Shown: piece after piece, positions 14,931 to 22,723 of the stretch
How the letters are laid out: each line of letters begins with the position of its first letter
Numbering within the stretch: position 1 is the first letter of the stretch
DNA from: Candidatus Desantisbacteria bacterium CG1_02_49_89
GTDB lineage: Bacteria; Desantisbacteria; UBA1551
Length of the DNA stretch: 26,830 nt
Assembly (NCBI GenBank): GCA_001871075.1
Contig: MNUP01000083.1
Location: forward strand, 1-26,830
Reading direction: 5' to 3'
Translations under genes and position numbers: made by a program
Notes under the pieces: model-generated
The model's input: the letters and a program-made list of their open reading frames with translations, nothing else
The model's database searches: none
What the model was told of the DNA's origin: nothing

Positions 14931-15562
14931 ATGATAATTTTAGGAATTATTTTTATTATAATTGGTTTAATACTTATTCAATGGCATGGTAGAAATTATC
15001 TAAATCGTGGAAAAAGACCCTTTTCAATTGTTAATTCCTCGATTTTTAATTGGTTTTTTTAATAATTGAGAATGTTATAATTATTAGCGGTTTTATACTT
15101 ATTTTTAGATCTTCTATTTTAGCTGGATTCATTATTTTAGGTATATATTTGTTTATTTTTATTTGGATGCAAATAGGCGGTAGTACAAAATCAACGAGAA
15201 AGACAATGCTGAGTGCATATATTAATATAAAAAAAGCGAATCCTCTTAAAGAAGAGTTAAATGAAAATAAAAAAGAAGAACATGAAAAAGAAATTTTATT
15301 TTTAACATTAGTATCAAGATTTCGTATTGCACGATGGTACAACAATGATATTTCTATCACTAACCATATTTTAAAAGGAATGGTCAATGAATGCCCTAAT
15401 ATAGATGACCTGAGTAATTTTGTTATACTTTTTGAATTTAATGAAAACCCTGGAATGGATATTATGGATATTCAGGAAGTATTTGAAAAAACACAATATG
15501 AATTTTATAAGATAAAGAAAGCCGGTATTAATATAGAGGATTATATAAAAAAGCTTGAATAA
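14931..15562 (+). CDS. Membrane protein interrupted by a -1 frameshift at a T7 run
   Basis: ATG 14931 with AGGA 5 nt upstream opens a 43-aa frame (MIILGIIFIIIGLILIQW...) that stops at TAA 15060-15062, straight after seven T's (15054-15060). Adding one T, or a -1 slip, joins it to the frame that continues LIIENVIIISGFILIF to 15562. That downstream frame has no start of its own except a TTG at 15050 directly after a stop. Together they encode about 213 aa: three hydrophobic segments in the first 90 residues, then a charged cytoplasmic domain (KEELNENKKEEHEKE...). The family is not recognised. It may be a membrane component of the downstream operon, which starts 77 bp later. Confidence 0.6.
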
Positions 15563-15639
15563 TAAGCAAAAAAGTAAAAACAAATGAAAATTGGTAAGTT
15601 CAATATTGCAAATCTTAATAAATTCTTAAAGAGGTGATT

Positions 15640-16857
15640 ATGATGAAAAACCCAATTTTTATTTCAGAATTAATTCTAAAAAGGTTCAGAAGCATTCTTT
15701 CTGCTAAAATCCCTTTTGAAAATCTAACTTTTTTAGTCGGTAGAAATGGAGCTGGGAAAAGTAACATTGTAGATATATTTCAATTCCTTTCTGACTTAAT
15801 GACTGTCCCTTTAAAAGCAGCTCTTGATACACGCGGAGGATTAGATGCAGTTCGTCATAGAAGTTCTCAAAGAGGTTATCCTGCTAGTATGGGTTTAAGA
15901 TTAAATTTTACTATACCTATGTCAAATAATATTAAAAAAAAAGGAATGTATGCTTTTGAAATAAAAGCACTTCCTAAACACCAATTTGAGGTAGTTAGAG
16001 AACAATGTAGATTAGAAGGAAATCAAGAATTTGAATGGTTTGATCGCCACGTTACTTCTTTTTCATCGAGTTTGGGACTTAAACCTTCACTTGATCCCCA
16101 ATCCCTTGTTTTACCTATTATTGGTGGCACTTTTGAATTTATGCCAGTTCTAAAATCAATAGCTTCTATGCAGGTTTATTCTATTGTGCCTTCTCAAATA
16201 CGTGAGCTTCAATCTCCAGATAGCGGGCTAAGGTTGCAATCAGACGGAAGTAATATAACTAGTGTATTGCAGGAGCTACAAAGATCACACGAAGATGTAT
16301 TTAAAAACTTGGGTGAATTATTAAAAGCAGTAGTTCCTGGAATAAATAGCGTTCGTACTAAAAAGCATGCAAAAAAGTTATCTTTAGAATTTACACAATC
16401 ATGGAGTAATGGAAAAAATGGGCAAAAAAGCAAAGAGATAAAATTTGAATCTTTTTCAATGTCAGACGGAACTCTTAGGGCAATCGGTGTTTTGACTGCT
16501 CTTTTACAACAACCGATTCCGTCACTTATAGTAATAGAAGAACCAGAAGCAACTATTCATCCAGGTGCTCTCGGAGCACTTATGGATGGCGTTCGAACTT
16601 CATCAAGAAATACACAGATTATTTTAACAACTCATTGCCCAGAAATACTTGATTTTAAATGGCTTAATCCAGATCAAATTAGAGTTGTTGATTGGCAAAA
16701 GGGAGCTACGCAAGTCTATAAACCATCTCAAGCTGCTATCGAATCGGTAAGGAATAATTTAATGGGATTAGGTGATCTTATGAGGAGCGGTATTTTAGAA
16801 AGTGGCAATGAGCTTTTTGAACCGCATATAGCTCAACTTAATTTATTTGAGGATTAA
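15640..16857 (+). CDS. AAA/ABC-type ATPase (AAA_21, SMC/RecF-like) of a putative defence system
   Basis: 405 aa. GTG 15634 is part of the ribosome binding site AGAGGTG, so ATG 15640 (or 15643) is preferred. Walker A is GRNGAGKS at 34-41; an ABC-like signature S275-D276-G277 (SMSDGTLRAIGVL); Walker B LIVIEEPE with E300/E301; and a switch His H332 (TTHCPEIL). These order the protein as a head-domain ATPase like OLD, RecF and AriA, without a long coiled coil. Its stop is 2 nt before the next gene, a DUF4276 protein. ATPase plus TOPRIM-like pairs are typical of anti-phage systems, where the ATPase senses or scaffolds and the partner cleaves nucleic acid. The defence role here is inferred from family and context. 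Confidence 0.88.
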   Translation: MMKNPIFISELILKRFRSILSAKIPFENLTFLVGRNGAGKSNIVDIFQFLSDLMTVPLKAALDTRGGLDAVRHRSSQRGYPASMGLRLNFTIPMSNNIKKKGMYAFEIKALPKHQFEVVREQCRLEGNQEFEWFDRHVTSFSSSLGLKPSLDPQSLVLPIIGGTFEFMPVLKSIASMQVYSIVPSQIRELQSPDSGLRLQSDGSNITSVLQELQRSHEDVFKNLGELLKAVVPGINSVRTKKHAKKLSLEFTQSWSNGKNGQKSKEIKFESFSMSDGTLRAIGVLTALLQQPIPSLIVIEEPEATIHPGALGALMDGVRTSSRNTQIILTTHCPEILDFKWLNPDQIRVVDWQKGATQVYKPSQAAIESVRNNLMGLGDLMRSGILESGNELFEPHIAQLNLFED

Positions 16858-16859
16858 AA

Positions 16860-17519
16860 ATGGAGCCATTAATAATTCAACCCATAGTTGAAGGACATGG
16901 TGAAGTAGATTCCGTAGGGATTCTTTTAAGAAGAATGCTTGCTGAAATTCAAATATATAATGTTTTTATAAAGAGACCAATGCGTTGGCCCAAAAGCAAA
17001 CTTATAAATGTTGAGGAATTAAAAAAACGAGTTCAGCTAGCAAATATAAATTTGGGTGCAGCAAACAAAAAAGCTATTATTATAATATTCGATGCTGATG
17101 ATGATTGTCCACGTGATTTGGTAAACAGACTTTTGGGACCAGTAAAAGTTGTTGCGGGAAACACACCTTGTACAATTATAATAGCAAAACATGAATATGA
17201 ATCTTGGTTTTTAGGTTGCATAGAAAGCTTGCGAGGAAAAAGATCAATTAATACCGATGCAACCTTTAATGAGGATCCTGAAAATATTAGTGGGGCAAAA
17301 GGTCGTTTAGAGGAGATGATGAATCGTTCTTATCAGGAGACAACCGATCAAGCAGCACTTACTGCGCAAATGAATTTTGAGAACTGTTATCAAAATTGTC
17401 GGTCTTTTCGTAAATTGGCGAAAGATATTTTCGTAATAGTTCGTGATTTAGGATACGTTTATTTTACAGAAACTAATTGGGGAAATTTAATTGCTAACGA
17501 GATAAGAAATAATGTATAA
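16860..17519 (+). CDS. DUF4276 family TOPRIM-like protein
   Basis: 219 aa, starting 2 nt after the ATPase stop and overlapping the next gene by 8 nt. The N-terminal strand-turn PIVEGHGE gives E11-G12 and E15. IIIIFDADDD gives D78, D80 and D81. Together these make the acidic TOPRIM-like metal site. HEYESWFLG (E112, E114, W116) is the characteristic DUF4276 motif. TOPRIM folds in OLD and AriB proteins act as metal-dependent nucleases. Direct coupling to an ATPase gene suggests it is the effector or a regulated subunit. Nuclease activity is inferred, not shown. Confidence 0.85.
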   Translation: MEPLIIQPIVEGHGEVDSVGILLRRMLAEIQIYNVFIKRPMRWPKSKLINVEELKKRVQLANINLGAANKKAIIIIFDADDDCPRDLVNRLLGPVKVVAGNTPCTIIIAKHEYESWFLGCIESLRGKRSINTDATFNEDPENISGAKGRLEEMMNRSYQETTDQAALTAQMNFENCYQNCRSFRKLAKDIFVIVRDLGYVYFTETNWGNLIANEIRNNV

Positions 17520-18072
17520 TAGACTTAAAGAAGCTTTTAATTGTTTGAATAAAGAATATAGAAATAATCACTTTAGTCCAATTATCGAAGATGATTTTCT
17601 GGCAAGAATTTATTATCATATCTTAAAACATAATAAGGAACTTAACTCTAAAATATTTTTAAAAACTCGAATTTTTCAAAATATACCGCAATTAAGAAAA
17701 AATAAATATGATTTAGTTGTTGGCGAAAGAATAGAAAATAGAAATGAAGTATATGTGGAACCAGATCTTGTTGCTGAATTTAAAATATTCCCCGTTGGTT
17801 TTAGCTCATCAATACTTAGCAAAAGGCGAAATCAATCAGCCGAAGATATCTCGAAATTAAATGATATTTTTACATATTCTCACAACAAAACATGTCTAGT
17901 TTTTTGTTTTTTTGATGTTATAGGATGGCTAAAAGGTTCTAATCAAATAGATAATAATACACGTCTAGAAAAGTTAATAGAATTTCGCGATTCAATTAAC
18001 TCATCAATTAAAATATTGGGAATATCTGCTATCAACAAAGATGATAAAAGAACCCAAATTATAGAATTTTAA
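17512..18072 (+). CDS. Putative PD-(D/E)XK-like nuclease, third gene of the defence operon
   Basis: 186 aa; its ATG lies inside the end of the DUF4276 gene (8-nt overlap). There is no family I recognise with certainty. The order of E26 in an N-terminal helix (IIEDDFLARIYYHI), D67 (KYDLVVG) and E89-x-K91 (PDLVAEFKIF) on successive predicted strands fits the PD-(D/E)XK restriction-endonuclease-like core. The C-terminal half has KTCLVFCFFDVIGW, a plausible later core strand. The strict overlap suggests it is made in stoichiometry with the first two proteins. Without structure prediction the nuclease call stays moderate. Confidence 0.6.
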   Translation: MYNRLKEAFNCLNKEYRNNHFSPIIEDDFLARIYYHILKHNKELNSKIFLKTRIFQNIPQLRKNKYDLVVGERIENRNEVYVEPDLVAEFKIFPVGFSSSILSKRRNQSAEDISKLNDIFTYSHNKTCLVFCFFDVIGWLKGSNQIDNNTRLEKLIEFRDSINSSIKILGISAINKDDKRTQIIEF

Positions 18073-18159
18073 TAAAAATATAAAAGTAATTTCATTCAAA
18101 AAATTAATATCTATAATAACATTATTAGCGACAAACATGTACGAGAATGGAGTTTAATA

Positions 18160-18876
18160 ATGTACGAAGAGCGCATTTACCGCCGCGATTATATAACCGA
18201 GGACCTTAAAGGTTTTGAGGTGATGGTCAAGGAAAGCGACCTTTACATATGCGCCGCATCCGACCTTTCTTCCGAGGCGATCGAATCCACGCTCAAGTAC
18301 CGCTCCCAGATAGAGGAATATATAAAAAAGCACCCGCAGTTCCTCAGCAGTCTGACACCGCTGCCAATCGATGTTCTCGCGGCTCCCATAGTGAACGAGA
18401 TGCTGCGGGCGGGCGAAACCGCAGGCACCGGACCGATGGCGGCTGTTGCCGGAGCGATAGCGGAATACGTTGGCAGGGACCTTCTGAAATATTCGCCTGA
18501 AGTCATAGTGGAGAACGGCGGCGATATTTTTTTAAAAAGCCTGAAGAACCGCAGGCTCGGGATACATGCGGGAAACTCTCCCTTAAGCGAGAGGATAACG
18601 GTGGAGATCGAGGCAAAGCAGACGCCGGTCGGCGTATGCACTTCTTCCGGCACTGTCGGCCCGTCGCTCAGTTTCGGCAGGACAGATGCGGCACTTGTTG
18701 TCGCGTCTTCCGCGGCATTAGCGGACGCCTGCGCCACGGCGATAGGCAACATCGTCAAGGAACCCGGGGATATTAAAAGGGCTCTTGAGTTCGGAAAGAA
18801 AGCAAAGGGCGTCAGGGGAGTGCTTATAATAATGAAAGACAAGCTTGGTGCATGGGGAGCCATTAAAATCGTATAA
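18160..18876 (+). CDS. UPF0280 family protein (ApbE-like fold)
   Basis: 238 aa, GGAG 7 nt before ATG. It matches UPF0280/COG2122 by MAAVAGAIAEYVG, VENGGDIFL, and the C-terminal region with TSSGTVGPSLSFGRTDAA and ADACATAIGN. This resembles the flavin-handling ApbE fold, but no activity is firmly established. Composition is backbone-like, so the AT-rich island ends just before it. A TATAAT at 18112-18117 inside the island edge could serve as a -10 box, but no good -35 is visible. The first 8 nt of the gene (ATGTACGA) are also present at 18137-18144. Confidence 0.85.
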   Translation: MYEERIYRRDYITEDLKGFEVMVKESDLYICAASDLSSEAIESTLKYRSQIEEYIKKHPQFLSSLTPLPIDVLAAPIVNEMLRAGETAGTGPMAAVAGAIAEYVGRDLLKYSPEVIVENGGDIFLKSLKNRRLGIHAGNSPLSERITVEIEAKQTPVGVCTSSGTVGPSLSFGRTDAALVVASSAALADACATAIGNIVKEPGDIKRALEFGKKAKGVRGVLIIMKDKLGAWGAIKIV

Positions 18877-18881
18877 AAAAA

Positions 18882-18985
18882 CGTTCATCGTTCTTCGTTC
18901 ATCGTTAAAACTCCTTTGTTCCATATTTTTCAAAGAGGAGTAGCAGGGGCATTACAAAGCACGACGCACGATGAACGATGCACGA
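18882..18985. repeat. Inverted pair of CGTTCATCGT words around a hairpin
   Basis: The left arm CGTTCATCGTTCTTCGTTCA (from 18884) is mirrored by the right arm GCACGATGAACGATGCACGA (18966-18985). Between them ACTCCTTTG and CAAAGAGGAGT (about 18910-18940) form an inner hairpin with a one-base bulge. The right arm supplies the spurious upstream ATG at 18971 that would otherwise extend the next gene. Confidence 0.75.
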
Positions 18986-18997
18986 CCGGAGGTCATA

Positions 18998-19813
18998 ATG
19001 AAACTGTGCATAAACGGCGCCACAACAATGCCGTATCAGCTTCAGGAAGATATTGTTTTCGCGCATAAAGCCAAGTTTACGGGAATAGAGATCTGGTATG
19101 ACAAGCTGAAAAAATTCCTTGCCGACGGCAACACCCTCGTAAAACTGCAGGAGCTTCTCTGGAGCGCGGAGCTGGAGCCGGTTTCTCTCTGCCCGGTCCC
19201 GCTGATAGCGTTCTCAGATAACGAACAGGCGATACAGGAAGCGGTAAAGGCGGCGCAGATCGCGGCGCAGATCGACTGTTCAACCATTCTCGTGTACCCG
19301 GCGGACGCCCAGCCGGAAGGCGTTACCAAAGAGGATGCGAAGAAAAAAGCCGCGGCAGCCCTGAAGGCCTACGCTGAGGCGATCCAGTCCTGCAAGGTAA
19401 AGATCGCGTTTGAACCCATAGGGATGCACCCGTATGTTCCAAAGCCGCAGGACGCGCTCGAAATAATAAGCGCAGCCGGCAGCGATAACCTCGGGATAAT
19501 GTTGGATACGTTCCACCTTTACAAGTCAGGCGTGACGCTTGAAGAGATAAAGAGCGTTCCGGTTGAAAAGCTGCTTCTAGTGCACGTGGGTGACTGCGAG
19601 GACGCGCCCAGGGAAAAGCTCGGGGCTGAACAGCAGGTTTACCCGGGCCTGGGGGTTGTTCCGCTCGTGGACATTTTCAGGATCCTGAGGGATAAAGGCT
19701 ACAAAGGATTCCTTTCAGTGGAGATATTCAGGCAGGACTACTGGAAGGAGAACCCTGAAAAGATCGCGGCTGACGCCAAGAAATATCTGGACGCTTTGCT
19801 TGCCAAACTGTAA
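18998..19813 (+). CDS. Sugar phosphate isomerase/epimerase (xylose isomerase-like TIM barrel)
   Basis: 271 aa from ATG 18998, chosen because GGAGG (18988-18992) is 5 nt upstream and the codons before it derive from the intergenic repeat. The AP-endonuclease-2/xylose-isomerase-like barrel has its four metal ligands in order: E139 (FEPIGMH), D170 (MLDTFH), H196 (LVHVGD) and E242 (LSVEIF). These enzymes isomerise or epimerise ketoses, inositol derivatives or hydroxypyruvate; the substrate cannot be told here. The neighbouring Gfo/Idh/MocA dehydrogenase is a frequent partner of such epimerases in sugar or inositol catabolism. Confidence 0.88.
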   Translation: MKLCINGATTMPYQLQEDIVFAHKAKFTGIEIWYDKLKKFLADGNTLVKLQELLWSAELEPVSLCPVPLIAFSDNEQAIQEAVKAAQIAAQIDCSTILVYPADAQPEGVTKEDAKKKAAAALKAYAEAIQSCKVKIAFEPIGMHPYVPKPQDALEIISAAGSDNLGIMLDTFHLYKSGVTLEEIKSVPVEKLLLVHVGDCEDAPREKLGAEQQVYPGLGVVPLVDIFRILRDKGYKGFLSVEIFRQDYWKENPEKIAADAKKYLDALLAKL

Positions 19814-19928
19814 CATCGTGCATCGTAACATAGTAACATCGTCAGGACAGTTAAGCCTGTTATGCCTGTTTAGCCAGTTTGGCCTGTTTGAATAATCACT
19901 GTAATCATCTTTTAAAATCACCGTAATC
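19814..19928. repeat. Intergenic word repeats and paired AATCAC(C/T)GTAATC
   Basis: CATCGTGCATCGTAACATAG words are followed by a CAGTTAAGCCTGTTATGCCT-type word repeated about four times. Two AATCAC(C/T)GTAATC boxes then lie at 19894-19906 and 19916-19928, 22 bp apart and 13 bp before the next start codon. Confidence 0.75.
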
Positions 19929-19941
19929 AAGAAAGGAAACA

Positions 19942-20994
19942 ATGATGAAGAAACTACGGCTGGGGTTCGTGGGCGCAGGTTACATGGGGCAGCTCGCCCA
20001 CATTGAGAACTACTATAAAATGCCCAATGTGGAAATGGCAGCGCTTGCCGAGGGAAGGGCCAGGCTTGCCGAGAACGTGGCGCGCAGGTACGGCATCGCC
20101 AAGGTTTACCCGACGCACAGGGAGATCTGCGCGGACAAGGACATAGATGCGGTTGTGTCCATTATGTATTACTCGCTCAATTACGGGGTGGTGAAGGACC
20201 TGCTGAACGCGGGCAAGAACGTCATAACGGAAAAACCCATCTGCCTAACCTCGGAGGGCGGTAAAGAGATCACGGGCATCGCGGGCCGAAAGAAACTCAT
20301 ATACCAGGTCGGATACATGAAAAGGTTTGATCCCGGCGTTATCGCGGCAAGGGAAGCAGTGCAGGAGATGAAATCAACCGGCAAATTCGGAAGGCTTATG
20401 TACCTGCGCATATGGTGCGCCTACGGGGACTGGACCCAGCTCAGCCTACCGCCCTTAAGCACGGACGAAGCGCCGCCTGCGTATCCTATAGATATGGAAA
20501 AGTTTCCGGAATGGATGTCTAAGCCCCAGATAGAAAAGATCAACTGGTGGCTTAATTTCTACAGCCACCAGACAAACCTGGTGCGCTATTACCTTGGCGA
20601 GGATTACTCTTTTGACTACGCCAACCACGGGGATAACGGGACATACCTGCTTGGGAAATCCGAGAGCGGCGTGAACGTATTCATGGAAGCGTACCCGTAT
20701 GCCCACAACCACTGGGATGAGGGATGCAAGATATATTTTGAAAAGGCAACGGTAGAGGTGAGGAATCCCGCGCCGCTCGCGAAACAGCAGGCTGCCTCAG
20801 TAAGGATATTCAGGAATGAGGGAGCGCATTCAGCTATCACGGAGCCCGTGATACAGCAGCTTAACGCGTTCGACGCCCAGGCAAGGTCGTTCGTGGACTG
20901 CGTGCTGAACGGCACGCCCGTTCTTTCGCCGGCTTCAGAAGCGCTGAAAGAAGTGGAGCTCGCGGAGGAACTCGCGAAGAAATTTTTTAAATAA
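19942..20994 (+). CDS. Gfo/Idh/MocA family NAD(P)-dependent oxidoreductase
   Basis: 350 aa; ATG 19942 (a second ATG follows) with AAGGAA just upstream. An N-terminal Rossmann fold is shown by GFVGAGYMG with G11, G13 and G16, and by VITEKPIC with the family E97-K98-P99 motif. The C-terminal alpha/beta domain contains NWWLNFYSHQTNLVRYYLG, where the His-containing helix is the usual catalytic site. Members oxidise or epimerise sugars, inositols and their derivatives. The insert with two prolines (LSLPPLSTDEAPPAYP) is longer than usual. It probably works with the epimerase encoded upstream. Confidence 0.92.
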   Translation: MMKKLRLGFVGAGYMGQLAHIENYYKMPNVEMAALAEGRARLAENVARRYGIAKVYPTHREICADKDIDAVVSIMYYSLNYGVVKDLLNAGKNVITEKPICLTSEGGKEITGIAGRKKLIYQVGYMKRFDPGVIAAREAVQEMKSTGKFGRLMYLRIWCAYGDWTQLSLPPLSTDEAPPAYPIDMEKFPEWMSKPQIEKINWWLNFYSHQTNLVRYYLGEDYSFDYANHGDNGTYLLGKSESGVNVFMEAYPYAHNHWDEGCKIYFEKATVEVRNPAPLAKQQAASVRIFRNEGAHSAITEPVIQQLNAFDAQARSFVDCVLNGTPVLSPASEALKEVELAEELAKKFFK

Positions 20995-21110
20995 CGTGCA
21001 TCGTGCATCGTACGTCGCAATCCCCCCCCGTTTCCCCCTTTAGAAAAGGGGGATTGAGGGGGATTTCTAAACCTCCCCCTTTGAAAAAGGGGGATTGAGG
21101 GGGATTTTAA
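20995..21110. repeat. CATCGTGCATCG words and two GGGGGATTGAGGGGGATTT palindromic units
   Basis: CGTGCATCGTGCATCGTACG is followed by AATCCCCCCCCGTTTCCCCC, which pairs with AAGGGGGATTGAGGGGGATT, then a second copy beginning CCTCCCCCTTTGAAAAAGGG. The end of the second copy (GAGGGGGAT at 21097-21105) is the only Shine-Dalgarno-like stretch before riboflavin synthase, 11 nt from its ATG. Confidence 0.75.
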
Positions 21111-21116
21111 AACAAG

Positions 21117-21716
21117 ATGTTTACAGGCATTGTTAAGGAATTGGGCATAATAAAAGGCATAGCCCGGAAAGGGCTTTCGATAGAGATCACGGTCCAGTCA
21201 TGCCTTGCGAAAGGCCTGAAGCCCGGTGACAGCGTTTCAATAAACGGGGTATGCCTCACGGCCACGGAAACCAAAGATGGCGAATTCAGGGTTGACGCGG
21301 TCGCTGAAACCCTCGGAAAAACAACGTTTGGGAACCTGGGGGTCAGGGAAAAGGTTAACCTTGAGCCGGCTCTTGCCTCAGGCCAGCCGATGGGCGGCCA
21401 TATCGTGAACGGCCATGTGGACGGCGTTGGGATAATCAGGAGCAGGATCCAGAAAGGTAATTCGGTTATTTTTGAGTTTTCCCTTCCTTCAGAGGTCCGC
21501 GGGCTGTCAAAATATATCGTGGACAAAGGCCCTGTAGCGGTTGACGGCATAAGCCTTACTGTTGTCGAGGCTAAAACCTACGCGTTTACGGTTTCCGTCA
21601 TCCCTTTTACCATAGAAAACACGACCCTTGGTTTCAAGAAAGTCGGTGAAAAGGTTAATATCGAGGTTGATATTATTGCCAAATATGCAGAAAAAGCGGG
21701 TAGCCGCAACCTTTAG
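21117..21716 (+). CDS. ribE: Riboflavin synthase, alpha subunit
   Basis: Dismutates two 6,7-dimethyl-8-ribityllumazine molecules to riboflavin. 199 aa with the invariant MFTGIV start and two lumazine-binding repeats: repeat 1 has GDSVSINGVCLT; repeat 2 begins at MGGHIVNGHVDGVG and has GPVAVDGISLT and SVIPFTIENTT. Length is normal for the trimeric enzyme. The last codons (GSRNL and the stop) belong to a palindromic repeat at 21699-21749, so the C-terminus after VDIIAKYAEK was rewritten by the element. It stands alone, without ribD, ribBA or ribH, and I see no FMN riboswitch upstream. Confidence 0.96.
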   Translation: MFTGIVKELGIIKGIARKGLSIEITVQSCLAKGLKPGDSVSINGVCLTATETKDGEFRVDAVAETLGKTTFGNLGVREKVNLEPALASGQPMGGHIVNGHVDGVGIIRSRIQKGNSVIFEFSLPSEVRGLSKYIVDKGPVAVDGISLTVVEAKTYAFTVSVIPFTIENTTLGFKKVGEKVNIEVDIIAKYAEKAGSRNL

Positions 21717-21749
21717 GTTGCGTGGCGCGGACTAAAGTCCGCGGCTACC
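21699..21749. repeat. 51-bp three-way-junction palindrome covering the ribE stop
   Basis: The outer stem GGTAGCCGC/GCGGCTACC is perfect (9 bp) and encloses two perfect hairpins: GCAACCT-TTAGGTTGC and CGCGGACT-AAAGTCCGCG. The ribE stop TAG (21714-21716) lies in the first hairpin loop region. It looks related in style to the GTAG-GGCAAGGC and GTAG-GGCAGAGC hairpins at 25225-25292. Confidence 0.85.
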
Positions 21750-21765
21750 ATTATTGTAGAATACA

Positions 21766-22617
21766 ATGAAATCATATAAAAAATGCATCGCCTGTTTTTA
21801 TAAGCAGGCGAAAAGAACCACAAATCTTGTTACAGATGATCCTGAAAAACTTAAAGAGATAAACAGGAAGATAGCGTCCTATCTTAAAGGCGTTTCTTTG
21901 AAACGCGCGCCTGCGGACCTTTCCACCTGGACCGTGAAATTCGTTTACGGCGTTACCGGCTGCGCTGACCCGTACAAGAAATTAAAGGATAAATACAACC
22001 GCATCGCGAAAAAGGCCATCCCGTGGCTGAAAAAAATGGTCGTGAACGCTCCTGACCCGATCCTGATGGGCCTGAAGGTCGCGGTGGCGGGCAACATAAT
22101 AGACCTCGGCATCCTGACAGAGTTTGACCTGGACGGCACGATCAAAAAGGCAATAGGCGGCGGGTTCCCGCTTAAAAGCTATAAAGAGTTCCGTAAGGTC
22201 CTGGACAGGTCGAAAAAGATACTCTACATCCTTGATAACTCCGGCGAAATTGTGTTTGACAGGCCATTGATCGAAGAGCTGATAAAAAACCACGCGGTTA
22301 CGGCCGCGGTCAAAAGCGGGCCCATACTTAATGATGCCACGATGGAAGATGCGGCTTTTGCAGGCCTGACAAAGATAACAAGGGTGATAAAGACCGGTAA
22401 CAGCTGCCTGGGCGTGAACTGGCGCCTTTCTTCGAAGGAATTCAAAAAGGCGTTCAGGGAAGCCGGCCTGATAATTTCAAAAGGCCAGGCGAATTACGAA
22501 ACACTTGACGGTATGAAAACCAAAGCCCCGGTTTTCTTCCTTATGCAGTCCAAATGCCCGGTGGTGGCGAAATACATGGGTGTAAAGCTCGGCGTGGTCC
22601 TGTTCCTTAGAAAATGA
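21766..22617 (+). CDS. DUF89/ARMT1-like metal-dependent damage-control phosphatase
   Basis: 283 aa. DUF89 family (COG1578-like) signs: C7-x-x-C10 near the start, AGNIIDLGIL, LDNSGEIVFDRPLIEEL with D157-N158 and G160-E161, KSGPILNDATMEDA, and SKGQANYE. Characterised DUF89 enzymes dephosphorylate harmful phosphometabolites such as sugar phosphates using a divalent metal. No Shine-Dalgarno is visible before the ATG. Its position between riboflavin synthase and ketose-converting enzymes fits clearing side-product sugar phosphates or flavin-pathway phosphates; this is inference. Confidence 0.88.
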   Translation: MKSYKKCIACFYKQAKRTTNLVTDDPEKLKEINRKIASYLKGVSLKRAPADLSTWTVKFVYGVTGCADPYKKLKDKYNRIAKKAIPWLKKMVVNAPDPILMGLKVAVAGNIIDLGILTEFDLDGTIKKAIGGGFPLKSYKEFRKVLDRSKKILYILDNSGEIVFDRPLIEELIKNHAVTAAVKSGPILNDATMEDAAFAGLTKITRVIKTGNSCLGVNWRLSSKEFKKAFREAGLIISKGQANYETLDGMKTKAPVFFLMQSKCPVVAKYMGVKLGVVLFLRK

Positions 22618-22619
22618 AT

Positions 22620-22701
22620 GGTCGTACGTCGTAAGTCGTACGTCGTGCGTAAAATCACTTAAAGCATCTAACGTAAGACGTATGACGTTCGACCTACGAC
22701 G
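22620..22701. repeat. Inverted array of GTCGTACGTCGTAA words
   Basis: The left arm GTCGTACGTCGTAAGTCGTA (from 22621) is answered by a right arm of complementary words (ACGTAAGACGTATGACGTTC onward), separated by AAAATCACTTAAAGCATC. The right arm includes the upstream ATG at 22682 that makes the next ORF look longer than it is. Confidence 0.75.
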
Positions 22702-22723
22702 GATAAAAATGGAGCGCAGCGCA

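Larger units (their letters stand above)
14896..18136 (+). other. AT-rich genomic island carrying a putative defence operon
   Basis: Between repeat copy 2 and the UPF0280 gene the DNA is clearly AT-rich (codons such as AAA, ATA, TTA, AGA dominate), unlike the GC-rich hydrolase and sugar genes on both sides. It holds one membrane protein and three tightly spaced genes (ATPase, DUF4276, PD-(D/E)XK-like). No integrase, transposase or second tRNA-end repeat at the right border is visible, so the route of entry is unknown. Confidence 0.75.

Noticed and set aside
14446-18136. Complete tRNA-integrated element with attL and attR
   Set aside because: No copy of the tRNA 3' end is found at the right border and no integrase or excisionase gene is present.
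20994-21117. FMN riboswitch upstream of riboflavin synthase
   Set aside because: The short gap consists of GGGGGATT palindromes and CATCGTGCATCG words; no RFN-element motifs are seen.
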